Assembly: GCA_027943335.1 (NCBI GenBank)
Contig: BSBK01004078.1
Span: forward strand, 590,001-654,000
DNA length: 64,000 nucleotides
From: Chamaecyparis obtusa
Lineage: Eukaryota > Streptophyta > Pinopsida > Cupressales > Cupressaceae
Direction: 5' to 3'
The notes beneath the pieces are model-generated. The model ran no database searches, was not told the origin of the DNA, and saw nothing but the letters and a program-made list of their open reading frames with translations. The stretch's first letter is position 1, and the number at the start of each line of letters is the position of its first letter. Shown here one piece after another: positions 1 through 10,685 of the stretch. The position numbers and the translations under genes are program-made.

Positions 1-506
1 TTCAAGAAATAAAATGGTTTACCAAGATCGAGGTGAATATTTATTATAGATGTAATCATTTAATGAATGATGATTCCTATGTAAAGATGATCTAGGTCAA
101 TCATATGAACCGTTGATCTTAGGTTTTCTAAGTTAATATCAAACCCTAATTAGGTCAAATTAGTTTGATATAAGTATTGCAAAGATGTCATTTTAACATA
201 TATCATCAAGAATTATCTGCAATCAAGGACATCTAAAGATCAGACAGGGTTATGTTAAAGTATTGATAGAATATTAAATTTATTAGAAATAGTTTAAGGC
301 TACCGAGCAATACAGAAGGACATTGATCACAACAAGGTGATATCATTATTGTACTTAATGGATCTGATATCAGCAAAGTAAGTTTTATTTCATATATATC
401 ACACATTACTGTCACTCTCTAACAATTGTAACAAACTCAAAATCTCCTACCAGAGTAGACTTAACAGTCTTTTGTAAAATCTCTTAACCAAGTGCACACT
501 TGAAGA
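1..506 (+). repeat. Element A: probable LTR, left part
   Basis: Noncoding AT-rich sequence directly left of the target duplication of element B. Removing B joins this stretch to 8350 onward, which runs as LTR-like sequence to a primer binding site at 8750. The part just before B (about 420-500) holds short spaced motifs of the form 'gtaaaatctcttaaccaag' that continue after B ('ctaaaatcctctaaccagg'), which supports one interrupted LTR. The left end of this LTR is not identified and may lie outside the window. No ORF here is convincing. Confidence 0.6.
502..506. repeat. Target site duplication of B, left copy (GAAGA)
   Basis: GAAGA immediately precedes the TG of the 5' LTR of B and is repeated at 8345-8349 directly after the CA of its 3' LTR. 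A perfect 5-bp duplication is what an LTR-element integrase produces. Confidence 0.93.
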
Positions 507-2005
507 TGTTGGAAACTACAATTGAAACAATTGTTGTATTTTCATTGATGTCAAACCTTAATTGGTAAGATTGTTGCTACTTAGGAAAGTACTATATCTA
601 TTGTATTGTTGTGAAGGATTGGGGTAAGGTTGGTAACAATAGCAGCTAGGGAAAGGTTGAGTTAGCTTGATACTAAAAAGTGTACTTGACTATGTTGTAC
701 AATGATGAGACAATGTATTGTTTTTACTAGTAAGAATAAAGACTAAACTAGTAGGCTTGACCAAGCAAAGAATGGAGAAATCATATTTAAGCTGAGTAAT
801 GTTAGTGTCGACCAAGTCAGTGTATGCCGAGAAAAATTCTAGTGTCGACCGAACAATAGTTAATTTCTGAGGAAGATAGTAAAAGTCGAGGAAACATTTT
901 TAGTAATGACCTTGCTTTCTACATGAAGACCGAGTAGTTGATCATAGTATTGACCAAGCATTAGCATTTTTATATTTCAAGAGAATTTAGTTTTGGAGCC
1001 GACATTGTTGAATTCTTGGATTATGTAAAATGTGTTGACTTTATTTATTGATTGTTTGAAAGCATTAAATGCACTGTAAAATGTTTTATTGTAAATCTTT
1101 AAGAGATTTGAGATGATTCTAGAAATGAAGCCGAAGAACATGAAGTGGCTAGATTCAATGAATCTGACCTAACCCTAAGATCTACGAATGAGATTGAGTG
1201 GCATAAGATGAGTTATCCTAATTGAGGAAAGTATTAAAGGGAACTTGAGCATTAGATATGATGTGAATGGGTGAAAAAGAGAATACTAGAAGATCAGTAA
1301 AGTTTTATTGAATGTATAAGCAGAAAAGACCGAAGGAGAATTGTGGTGGTTTCTTGAAGAAAAGTTCCAAGCATATCAAAGATGGAGATGGAAAAGTTTC
1401 AAAGTCAGTAAACCAGCATTAGTGTATGGAATCGGATATGATATTTGCAAAGTGAGTTGTATGTTTTTCAGATAAATATTTTTGCTACTTTCTAACCATT
1501 GTAACAGTCAAAATCCTTTTAACAGAGGTTTACCTAACAATCATATGTTAAATCCTTTGAACAAGGTTGCATTCTAATGGAGTGTATGTAAGTCCTATAA
1601 CAAGGCTCACTTTTAACAGGGTGATTGAAATCCTTTAATTGGGTCACACCTAACAGTGTGTATTGTAACCTTTGACATGGTTGGATTTTAACTGAGCTCA
1701 CTTCAAAAGAGTGAAAATAATAGTAGCATGTTACAAAGTGGTTTTTCCCACATTGGGTTTCCACTATAAATCTTGGTGTTAATACTTGTGTGAATGTTTT
1801 GGTTTGAACATTTTTGTGTTTTACAAGTTAAGTTACAGCTGGGTAGTGGACTACATTTTTATATGTTTCTATTATTGAATCAGTGATGACCGAGTTTGTT
1901 TTGATTATTAGATCTGATTTAAGGAAAAGTTTTAAGTTTGTCTTATACATCAAGACCTAAGAACAACTGATTCACCCCTCTCTATTGTTCTAAATCATAT
2001 TAACA
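507..2005 (+). repeat. Element B 5' LTR
   Basis: 1,499 bp, TG...CA, matching 6844-8344 along its whole length. A TATAAAT box at 1765-1771 is also kept in the other LTR (8102-8108) and is a candidate core promoter. The U3 part carries about a dozen short motifs of the form (A/G)CCGAG or GACC(A/G)AG between about 750 and 1900. The small ORF-like stretches in it are not coding. Confidence 0.96.
1765..1771 (+). promoter_or_regulatory. Candidate TATA box in the 5' LTR of B
   Basis: TATAAAT about 235 bp before the LTR end, conserved at 8102-8108 in the 3' LTR. Position and conservation fit a retrotransposon promoter, but no start site can be seen from sequence alone. Confidence 0.5.
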
Positions 2006-2007
2006 AT

Positions 2008-2019
2008 TGGTATTAGAGC
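2008..2019 (+). other. Element B primer binding site (tRNA-iMet type)
   Basis: TGGTATTAGAGC lies two bases after the 5' LTR. It matches the common plant copia primer site TGGTATCAGAGC, complementary to the 3' end of initiator tRNA-Met, apart from one C-to-T change. It sets the element's + orientation. Confidence 0.92.
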
Positions 2020-2074
2020 TTTGTTGCTTATTATTAGTGTTTACAGAAATCAAGTTTAAAGGGACTTGAAGCAA

Positions 2075-3349
2075 ATGATTAGGATGTATAAGAAGGAGGT
2101 ACTGAAGTTGAATAATGAAAAATTCCCTGCATGGAAAAGCTTGATGAAGCTGCATCTGGTTGGTATTGGTGACTCTGCAAATTACTACATTGAGAATGGC
2201 TATGTCTCACCTATCACACCTTTGACTGCTAAAGAAATGAGAGCTAAGCAAGAACATAATCAGGCAATGCTGGAAATTGCATCTGCCCTAAGCTATCCAG
2301 AATTTGAGGACATTAAGGATTGCACAACTGTTAAGGAGATGTGGGACACTCTTGGAAGGATCTATGGTGGTGACTTAAATGTACTGAAAGTAAAGGCCGA
2401 GAGTCTTAGAGGTAAGTTTAGTGAAATGAGAATGCAAGAAGGTGAAAACATTGCACAATATTTTGGTAGAATAAAAGAAGTTGTGAATGCTATTAGAGGA
2501 GAAAATGGGGTTATTGAGGATGAAACTATAATTGGGAAAGTACTAAGAACCCTATGTCCTATATATGCTATTAAGATCTCATCTATTCAGGAATCTAGAT
2601 GCAACTCTACTAATGTGCTTACTTTGGAAAGTTTGGTTGGTAAGTTGACTGCTTTTGAACTCTCTAACTATGATAACTTCATTGTTGGAAGCATTGGTAA
2701 TGTTGAATCTACTTTCAAGTCACAACTAGTTCTAAACAAGCCAAAGAAAGAAAAAGAAAGATGCATTAGTGAAAGTGAAAGTGAAAGTGACAGTGACACT
2801 TCTGATGAAGAACTAGAAGATCTAGAAGCTCTTATGGCTAGAAGATTGAGAAGAGGAAAAGGAAAGTATAAAGGTAAACTCCCTGTTATATGTTTTCATT
2901 GTAATAAAGTTGGTCATATAGCTGCTAGATGTCTTGATAGGAAGGATAAAGATGATGAAAGAAAAAGAAAACATAAAGACACAAGAGATGACATAAGCTA
3001 CCGAAGGAACATGGACTACAAAAGAAAAGGTAAGAAATCTTGTTACATTGCTGAAGAAGAAACTGACACTGATAGTGATGATTTTGAAATTGAGGTAGTC
3101 TATGTTGCAATGAAAGATGAATTTGATGAGGATGAGAAAACTGCATTGATATCTTATGTGAACAAGAATGATAAATGGATTATTGATAGTGGTTGTTCAC
3201 ATCACATGACTAGTGACAAAAATAAGTTTGAGACCTTACATCACTACAAAGGTAAAAGCGTAAAATTTGGTAATGATGCACCATGTCCTATTAGAGGAAA
3301 AGGTTTGATTAAACTGACTGATAAGATATCTTGTGAAAATGCATATTAG
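2075..3349 (+). pseudogene. Element B gag and protease region
   Basis: Intact reading frame for Gag plus the start of the protease. The ATG at 2075 is taken as start; an in-frame TTG at 2066 also precedes it. The N-terminal part is a typical copia Gag (the UBN2/DUF4219 type of capsid domain). A CCHC zinc knuckle, CFHCNKVGHIAARC, lies at 2891-2932 and should bind RNA. An acidic Ser/Glu/Asp stretch precedes it and a Lys/Arg-rich basic stretch follows. The aspartic protease motif Asp-Ser-Gly is at 3185-3193 within WIIDSGCSHHMT. The frame then meets a TAG at 3347-3349, after which the same frame continues as the rest of pol. This is therefore the front of a gag-pol polyprotein rather than a separate gene. 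Confidence 0.92.
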
Positions 3350-4538
3350 GTTGAAGGTCTTAATTATAATTTGTTAAGTGTTGCTCAACTCAACAAAACT
3401 AGTTATCGATTGGAATTTCAACACAAGAAAGCTAAAATATTTGATGCTACTAGAGAACTAATTGGAAGTGGAGATCAGACTAGAGGTAATGTGTTCTATC
3501 TTGACATATCTGAAGAAACATGTATAATTGAACAACTTGATGATATTTGGTTATGGCATAAAAGACTATGTCATGTTAACTTTGATAATCTGGTAGAGAT
3601 AAGTAAGAAGAAAAAGGTAAGAGGTCTACCTAGATCGAAGAAACCTGAGAATGTGATGTGCAAGGAATGTCAGTTAGGAAAAATGACAAAGTCAAGTTTT
3701 AAGAGAAAATCCTTTACTTCTGAAAACATTTTAGATTTGGTTCATACTGACCTTTATGGACATATGGGTGTACAAAGCTACTGTGGTGCTAGATATTTTA
3801 TCTTGGTTGTTGATGATCATACTAGGATGATGCATGTAATGTTTCTAAAAGAAAAATATGAAGCTTTTCAATTCTTTAAGTGGTATTTCTCTAAGGTTGA
3901 GAAGGAGACAAGTAGGAACCTGAAATGTCTTAGATCTAACTGAGGTGGAGAATTTACATCAAATGAATTCAATCTATTTTGCAATGATAGAGGAATCAAA
4001 AGATATGTCTACAACTAGCACACCTCCATAGAATGGTATAGTAGAAAGGAGAAATAGATCTATCTTGGATTGTGCAAGAACATTGTTGATTAAAAAGAAT
4101 GTGGCACATAAATACTAGAAAGAAGCTATAAGCACTATTGTCTACACTCTTAACCAGGTACAGATCAAGAAAGGTACAAATTTGACACCCTATGAATTAT
4201 GGTATGGGCATGGACTGAGTGTTAAATACTTTAGAATCTTTGGAAGTAAGTGCTATATATTAAAAGACACTAGGAATGGAAAGTTTGAAGCTAAGAGTGA
4301 TGAAGGCATATTCCTAGGATATTCCACAAAAAGTAAAGCTTATAAGTGTTTGAACTCTAATACTAACAAAATTGTGGAAAGCGTGAATGTCAAAATTGAT
4401 GAGTATACAGAAAGAAATGAAGCTGATAGCAAAAGAGAACTAGAAGATTATAGATCTTTTATGTACATTGAGGAAGAAGAAGAGGCAAGTAACAGACTTG
4501 CACCTGATGCCAAGTCTTGGGTAACCAATGCTGAGTGA
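3350..4538 (+). pseudogene. Element B integrase region, broken
   Basis: Continues the gag frame after one stop. GAG-pre-integrase and the HHCC zinc-binding segment (WHKRLCHV ... MCKECQ) lie at about 3549-3675. The catalytic core follows: the first Asp is in HTDLYGHMG. The second catalytic site reads Arg-Ser-Asn-stop-Gly-Gly-Glu-Phe at about 3930-3955, so the expected Asp is Asn and the next Arg codon CGA has become TGA. The Glu lies in GIVERRNR at about 4038-4055. Between about 4005 and 4020 the frame shifts by one base, and the rest of pol is in the new frame. The C-terminal integrase part (TPYELWYGHG ... FGSKCY) runs to a stop at 4536-4538. Confidence 0.92.
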
Positions 4539-5540
4539 CAGATAGATGCTGCTGAGCATTAGGAAAATAGTGCCAAAAGAGAACAAGAACATGCCGAGCT
4601 ACAAGAAAATACTATCGAGTATGAGGAAGAGGTTGTCGAGTATTCAGAAGCTGAATCTGACAATCTTGTTGGGGAACCTGATGAAATAGAGAAGAGAAGA
4701 GTTGAACCTATTTTGGAAAAATACGTAAGAAGACATCACAAGCTTGAATAGATAATTGGAGACAAAAATATTGGAATTCAGACTAGAAGTAAGACTAAGG
4801 ATCCAATATGCCTATTGTGTGAATTTGAACTCAAGTCAACTAGAGAGGAATTGGAGAGTGAAGACTGGATACAAGCAATGAATGAAGAGATTGACCAGAT
4901 TGAGAAGAATGATACTTGGACTCTCATGTCGAAACCTGAAAACAAAAATGTTATACAAACAAAGTGGGTGTTTTGAAATAAGATGAATGAAAATGGTGAA
5001 ATAACTAGGAACAAAGCTAGGCTGGTATGCAAAGGCTACACACAAGAAGAAGGAATAGATTATGGGGAGACATTTTCCCCTATAGCTAGATTGGAAGGAG
5101 TAAGAACTCTACTTACATATGCTACTTATAAAGATTTTAAGGTATATCAAATGGATGTCAAGTTTGCATTTTTTAATGGTATACTAGAAGAAGAAGTTTA
5201 CATAGAAGAGCCAGAAGGTTTTATTGATCCAAACAAAAGACACATGGTGTGAAAACTAAACAAAGCACTATATGGATTGAAGCAAGCTCCTTTAGCATGG
5301 TATGAGAGGTTGGACAACTACTTGATACAGATTTCATTTTCAAGAACAAATGAAACAAGCAATCTGTACATGAAAGATGAAGAAGGTAAAGGTATCCTAT
5401 TGGCAAAAAAATTTGTGGATGACATTATTTTTGGTGGACAAGATGCATTGTGTAAAAGATTTTCAAATGAAATGCAAACTAAATTTGAAATGAGCATGTT
5501 TGGTGAGATCAAATTCTTTGTTGGTTTACAAGTATATTAG
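4539..5540 (+). pseudogene. Element B reverse transcriptase, broken by stops
   Basis: A copia RT in the same frame as the downstream half of the integrase. Visible blocks are the WMQAMNEE-like start at about 4868, KWVF-stop-NKMNENGE at about 4965, KARLVCKGYTQEEGIDY from about 5014, and QMDVKFAFFNGILEE from about 5149. The ALYGLKQAPLAWY block follows from about 5267 and the active-site box Phe-Val-Asp-Asp is at 5412-5423. In-frame stops occur near 4976 (TGA where relatives have CGA), 5250 and 5538 (TAG, probably from CAG). The protein would copy element RNA into DNA in the virus-like particle; this copy cannot. Confidence 0.92.
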
Positions 5541-6366
5541 ATGAAGAAAGGAATTTTCATTACACAGTCTAAGTATATTAATGAAATACTAAAAACTTTT
5601 GGGATAGAAGATGCTAAACCAGTGAGTAATCCTATGGTTACTAGACAAAAGTTGTCTAATAATGATGATGCTATAGAAGTGAATCAGACTTTGTACAGAT
5701 CCATGATTGGAAAATTTTAGTATGCTATACATAGTAGACCAGATATTGCACTAGTTGTTGTGATTGTGGCAAGATTCTCTGCCAATCCTAAGAAAACACA
5801 CATGATGGCTATGAAAAGAATTATGAGATACTTGAAAGGAACTGCTAACTATGGTCTATATTATAAGAAGGATGACAAATTTGAACTCAAAGTTTATACA
5901 GATGTTGATTGGGCAGGAAATGTAGATGACAGAAAGAGTACTAGTGGTGGAGCTTTCTTTCTTGGACAGAGATTAGTCTCCTAGATGAGCAAGAAACAAA
6001 ATTGCATTTCTCAATCTACTGCCAAGGCTGAGTATGTTGCTGTTGTAGTAAACTGTTCAAATCTGGTATGGATAAAATAATTGTTGATAGGCATGAAAGA
6101 GGAAATCACTGAACCTATTGTTATTTTCTATGAAGAAACAAGTGCTATCAATATTTCTAAGAATCCAGTGATGCACACTAAGACCAAGCACATAGCAATC
6201 AAGTATCACTACTTGAGAGAATTAGTACAAGATAAAGAAGTCTGAATGGAATATGTGAATACAAAAGAACAATTAGCAAACATATTCACTAAAGCTTTAC
6301 CTAGAGAAGCTCATGAGTATTTGAGAAGTCAATTAGGGGTCCTTCCCCTACCTAAGGCTACCTAGT
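5541..6366 (+). pseudogene. Element B RT thumb and RNase H, broken by stops
   Basis: Same frame as the RT. MKKGIFITQSKY follows the stop at 5538. Next is the segment ending SRPDIA, where the usual LMYL-type residue is a TAG at about 5718. The RNase H core has VYTDVDWAGNVDDRKSTSGG from about 5895, with the catalytic Asp in YTD. LVS-stop-MSKKQN (TGG to TAG) and the Glu of KAEYVA at about 6030 follow, then the conserved end HIAIKYHYLREL ... TKALPREAHEYLRSQLGV at about 6190-6340. Further stops near 6078 and 6243 confirm it is dead. The final in-frame stop is about 6364. Confidence 0.9.
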
Positions 6367-6843
6367 CAAGCTAGAAGCACTGCATAAAATATGCTACAAT
6401 AGAATATTTGAAAAATTGATGCAGAATATTTTCACACTTTAGGGCTAGCCTAGAGTTGTAAAAAGGAGCAAAGACAAGGAATCGGTCATAAGCAAGATGA
6501 TAGAGGGAGAAACACTGAGCTACACAGATATTATCTACATCTGATGGATGTATGTTTTAGTTGCTACTTTGGCATTTTTGTCAAAGAGGGAGATGAACTG
6601 ATATGATAACACATGACACTAAAAGGTAAGGGTGATGAACTGAAATGAAGGATCGGGATATAGGGAGATCTGAATACTTCTGATGGTCATAGAAATGAGG
6701 CTTATAGGATTCTAAATTAGAATGAAGCTAAAGATATTATAAATAATTCTTTGATGAACAAATAATTTTTTGGATTGGTTGGTAATCCATGTGTTATTCA
6801 GGTGATATCATATGGTGTTGCAATCAATACCAAAGAGGGACAT
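6367..6843 (+). other. Element B 3' untranslated region with two polypurine tracts
   Basis: Noncoding spacer between RNase H and the 3' LTR. It holds two polypurine-type stretches: AAAGAGGGAGA at 6583-6593 and AAAGAGGGA at 6832-6840. Only the second is next to the 3' LTR and is the likely plus-strand primer. The first is followed by 'tgaactgatatgat', not by LTR sequence. Confidence 0.7.
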
Positions 6844-8344
6844 TGTTGGAAACTCCAATTGAAACAATTGTTGTATTGTCATTGATGTCAAACCTTAATT
6901 GGTAAGACTGTTGCTACATAGGAAAGTACTATATCTATTGTATTGTTGTGAAGGATTGGGGTAAGGTTGGTAACAATAGCACCTAGGGAAAGGTTGAGTT
7001 ATCTTGATACTACAAAGTGTACTTGACTATGTTGTACAATAATGAGAAAATGTATTATTTTTGCTAGTAAGACTGAAGACTAAACTGGTAGGCTTGACTG
7101 AGAAAAGAATGGAGAAATCATGTTTAAGCCGAGTAATGTTAGTGTCGACTGAGTCAGTGTATGTGGAGAAAATTCTAGTGTTGACCGAACAACAGTTAAT
7201 TATCGAGGAAGACAGTATAAGCCGAGGAAACATTTTTAGTAATGACCGAGCTTTCTACATGAAGACCGAGTAGTTGATCACAGTATTGACCGAGCATCAA
7301 CATTTTTATATTTGAAGAGAATTTAGTTTTGGAGCTGACATTGTTGAATTCTTGGATTATGTAAAACGTGTTGACTTTATTTAATGATTGTTTGAAAGCA
7401 TTAAATTCACTGTAAAATGTTTTATTGTAAATCTTTAAGAGATTTGAGATGATTCTAGAAATGAAGTTGAAGAACATGAAGCAGGTAGATTCAATGAATT
7501 TGACCTAACCCCAAGATCTATGAGTGAGATTGAGTGGCATAAGATGAGTTAACCTAATTGAGGAAAGTATTAAAGGGAACCTGAGCATTGGATATGCGTG
7601 TGCATTGGTGAAAAAGAGAATGCTGGAAGATCAGTAAAGTTTTATTGACTGTATAAGTAGAAAAGACTGAAGGAGAATTGTGGTGGTTGCTTGAAGAAAA
7701 GATTCGAGCAGATCAGAGATGGAGATGGCAAAGTTTCAAAGTCAGTAAACCAGCATTAGTGTATGAAATTAGATCTGATATTTGCAAAGTGAGTTGTATG
7801 TTTTTTAGATAAATATTGTTGCTACTTTCTAACCATTGTAACAGTCAAAATCCTTTTAACAGAGGTTGACCTAACAGTCATATGTTAAATCCTTTAAACA
7901 AGGTTGCATTCTAATGGAGTGTATGTAAGTCCTATAATAAGGCTTAGTTTTAACAAGCTAATTGAAATCCTTTAACTGGGTCACACCTAACAGTGTGTAT
8001 TGTAACCTTTGACAGGGTTGGCTTTTAACCGAGCTCACTTCAGAAGAGTGAAAATAATAGTAGCATGTTACAAAGTGATTTTTGCCACATTGGGTTTCGA
8101 CTATAAATCTTAGTGTTAATACTTGTGTGAATGTTTTGATTTGAACATTTCTGTGTTTTACAAGTTAAGTTACAGCTGGGTAGTGGACTGCATTGTTATA
8201 TGTTTCTATTATTGAATCAGTGATGACCGAGTTTGTTTTGGTTATTGGATCTGATTGAAGGAAAATTTTTAAGCTATTCTTATACATCAGGACTTAAGAA
8301 CAACTGATTCACCCCCCTCTCTATTGGTCTAAATCATATTGACA
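6844..8344 (+). repeat. Element B 3' LTR
   Basis: 1,501 bp, partner of 507-2005, beginning TGTTGGAAAC and ending CA. It keeps the TATAAAT box (8102-8108). Many differences from the 5' LTR are transitions at CG or its decay products. Confidence 0.96.
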
Positions 8345-8349
8345 GAAGA
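8345..8349. repeat. Target site duplication of B, right copy (GAAGA)
   Basis: Directly follows the CA of the 3' LTR and equals 502-506. Confidence 0.93.
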
Positions 8350-8744
8350 GTGTTGCTAAAATCCTCTAACCAGGTAGATGTATCTGATCTTATTGTTACT
8401 CCTAATATGGTAAGATCACCAGAAGTGATCAATCTTTGTAAGCCTTAACCGACAACTTTATTTCTATAGTAGTGAAGCTTTGTGGGTTCCATCCCCACCT
8501 TAATTTTTACCTTCTAAAAAGGGTTTTGCGATACCAAAATACATGTGTTATGTGTATGAAGTTTCATGTATGCTTAATTGATTAGATTACATGCATTTAC
8601 ATTTTAGTTATGTTATTGGATGTATGGTGAATTCAATTGATATAGTCAGTTAGTGAAGTACATGTTTACAAGGATTTAGTTTCAAAGATTTTAAGTGTAT
8701 TGATTCACCCCTCTCCTCTCAGTACACACCTTTCCATAATTCCA
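8350..8744 (+). repeat. Element A: LTR, right part
   Basis: Continuation of the interrupted LTR of A, ending near the CA at 8743-8744, five bases before a primer site. It contains a small hairpin (GTGGGTTCCATCCCCAC, about 8480-8496) of the kind often seen in the R/U5 part of copia LTRs. It ends with a pyrimidine-rich 'tgattcacccctctcctctcag' like that in the B LTR, so A and B are related copia-type families. Confidence 0.75.
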
Positions 8745-8749
8745 ATAAT

Positions 8750-8761
8750 TGGTATTAGAGC
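8750..8761 (+). other. Element A primer binding site (tRNA-iMet type)
   Basis: TGGTATTAGAGC, identical to the site in B at 2008-2019. It marks the end of the 5' LTR of A and gives A + orientation. Confidence 0.88.
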
Positions 8762-8930
8762 TAGTTCTCTTTTTGAGGAATTTTAATCACTAAAGAGAAA
8801 AGATATAAGGATAGAAAGGTATAAGCTTGACAAGACTATTGAAAATAAAAAATTGTAGATCTAAATCTTCATTGAACAATTCAAGGAAGCCAAATAAAAA
8901 TTGAGAGAGCTACTAGTCAAAAGAAAGGAA

Positions 8931-10212
8931 ATGGCATTTCGATACAATGAGATTGATTATCAGGAAGAAGAGATATAGGATCTATTTGAAGGATCTAGAT
9001 CTAGATATAGAAGCATATCTGATGTATTTGAAGGAACCATATCATATCTATCTAAAAAGAATCAACATCTTACTGAACAAGTGAAAGCACTACATATTGG
9101 GCAAGAGACTCAAATGGTAAGAATGAGTGATGTCATGAACAATGCAAGATAGGTTGAACAAGAAAGGAATTTAGATATTGAAGATAGAAGACAAATGATT
9201 GATTAGATGCAAGAAAAGGAATTTGAAATATTGTGACTTACTGAGCATCATTTTTAAATCTCCTTTAAGATGGTTCTCATGAGTCAGGATGTCTACCGAG
9301 TAAACAATGAACTTACGCAAAAGTTGGAAGACATTGGTGAATTAAGAGAAGAGAATGAAAGACTAAAGAATGAAGTAAAGATTTAACAACATAATGAGAT
9401 GATAAAGAAAGCTGAAGAAAGTACTAAAAGGATGGATGCATTTCTAAATAGTCAAAGAAGACTTGCCAACACTACTAGTTTAGGTTAGTTTAGGTTATAC
9501 CGAGTAGGGTGAGTCATCAAAACAAGCTGAACAAAAGAGTGACTATGAAAATCCAAGACCAAATAAGCTCTCATGCTATCATTGTGGAAAAATAGGCCAC
9601 ACATCAAATGTTTGTAGAAGAAAAGAAAAAGGTATTCCTAAATCCACTCGTAAATTTAATAGTTATTGTTACAATTGCAACAAGTATGGACATCAAGAAC
9701 ATGAGTGTAGATCAAAGTTGAATAAGTCACCTAGGAAAAACTACATGGAAAAAAATTGTCACACTTGCAACATGCATGGAAACATATCAAAAGAATGCGG
9801 GACAAAGATGAAGTAAGTCTGGAAACTGAAAGGACAAAACAAGACATATCAACTAAGAAGACAAGGTAATGCATACACTTGGGATTACAAAACTTGGGTT
9901 AATTGCATAACATGTGGTAGATATGGTCATATAGTAGCTAATTGCATGAGAATGAATTGGAGGGGAAGATCTCAAAATTGGAAAAATTTTGGAATGACAT
10001 ATTTGCACTGTCATAAGGTCAGTCATTTAAGTAAAGACTGTAGAGATCAAGCAGTAGAACCGAATGCTAATGCAAATGGAAACACCATTGAAGAAATCAT
10101 GAGGATAAGGAACCAAATATGGAGAAGAGAAATAAATGAAAATATTGGACCAAACACAATAGTTGGTGACACCTCATCCATTGGATTAGGTGATCTCTCC
10201 ACCTCCACCTAA
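8931..10212 (+). pseudogene. Element A: coiled-coil Gag-like protein with five zinc knuckles
   Basis: A decayed ORF starting at the ATG at 8931. The first half (about 8931-9485) is charged and heptad-like, for example ELREENERLKNEVK, and looks like coiled coil; it contains several stops. After a frameshift near 9485 the second half carries five CCHC-type knuckles in one frame: 9574-9615 (CYHCGKIGHTSNVC), 9667-9708 (CYNCNKYGHQEHEC), 9757-9798 (His replaced by Asn), 9904-9945 (CITCGRYGHIVANC) and 10000-10041 (first Cys replaced by Tyr). It ends at TAA 10210-10212. Most copia Gags have one knuckle. The protein is inferred to be RNA-binding. No protease, integrase or RT of A is visible. Confidence 0.75.
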
Positions 10213-10685
10213 GCAAAATCAAGTATGGAACTAAATTTCAATCATTTATATCTTACAACAGTTTCATATATCTATTGTGTGGGTACCAAATCAACATGAA
10301 TTAAGATGTACTAGGGTATTATATGTTATTAAATTGAATTCAACATAGTCGGTTAAACTGGACCCAGTAAGAAATTTCCATTTGGTGAAAGTGTTAGAGA
10401 CAACTGAGTTTCACAGTCAACCGAGCATTGATGGTATTCACTGAGATTAGGTATCTATTGTGTTAACTGAGTGATTTGATTGTCAAATAAGTGGTAGCTA
10501 ACAAAGAATTTAATGCATCAAACAAGGTTTTTGGTTATAAATAAGTGGGAGATGAACTCATTTTTTCAAGCATTTCACATTGATTTGAGCACATTACAAA
10601 TAGTTAGAGACTGATTCAAGTAAGTTTGCAACTAACCAAGCTCTTTGCACATAGGTTTTTGAAAGCCCTAAAATTAGCAGTCACA
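10213..10685. other. Element A spacer, no gene seen
   Basis: AT-rich, with no credible ORF. A trace like 'gtgtgggtaccaaatcaac' near 10276 resembles the WVPK-type junction that follows Gag in some copia elements, so pol may have been deleted here. This is inference only. Confidence 0.4.

Larger units (their letters stand above)
507..8344 (+). mobile_element. Element B: complete Ty1/copia LTR retrotransposon, inactive
   Basis: A 7,838-bp element with two LTRs of about 1.5 kb starting TGTTGGAAAC and ending in CA, flanked by the 5-bp duplication GAAGA. The order is LTR, initiator-Met-type primer site, gag, protease, integrase, reverse transcriptase, RNase H, polypurine tract, LTR. Integrase before RT is diagnostic of Ty1/copia. 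The coding frame is broken by one frameshift near 4010-4020 and many in-frame stops, so this copy cannot make its own polyprotein. By eye the LTRs differ at about 7% over the first 430 bp. It sits inside the LTR of element A. Confidence 0.96.

Noticed and set aside
1534..1764. 76-residue ORF in the LTR of B, - strand
   Set aside because: It is not preserved in the 3' LTR and lies over the promoter region.
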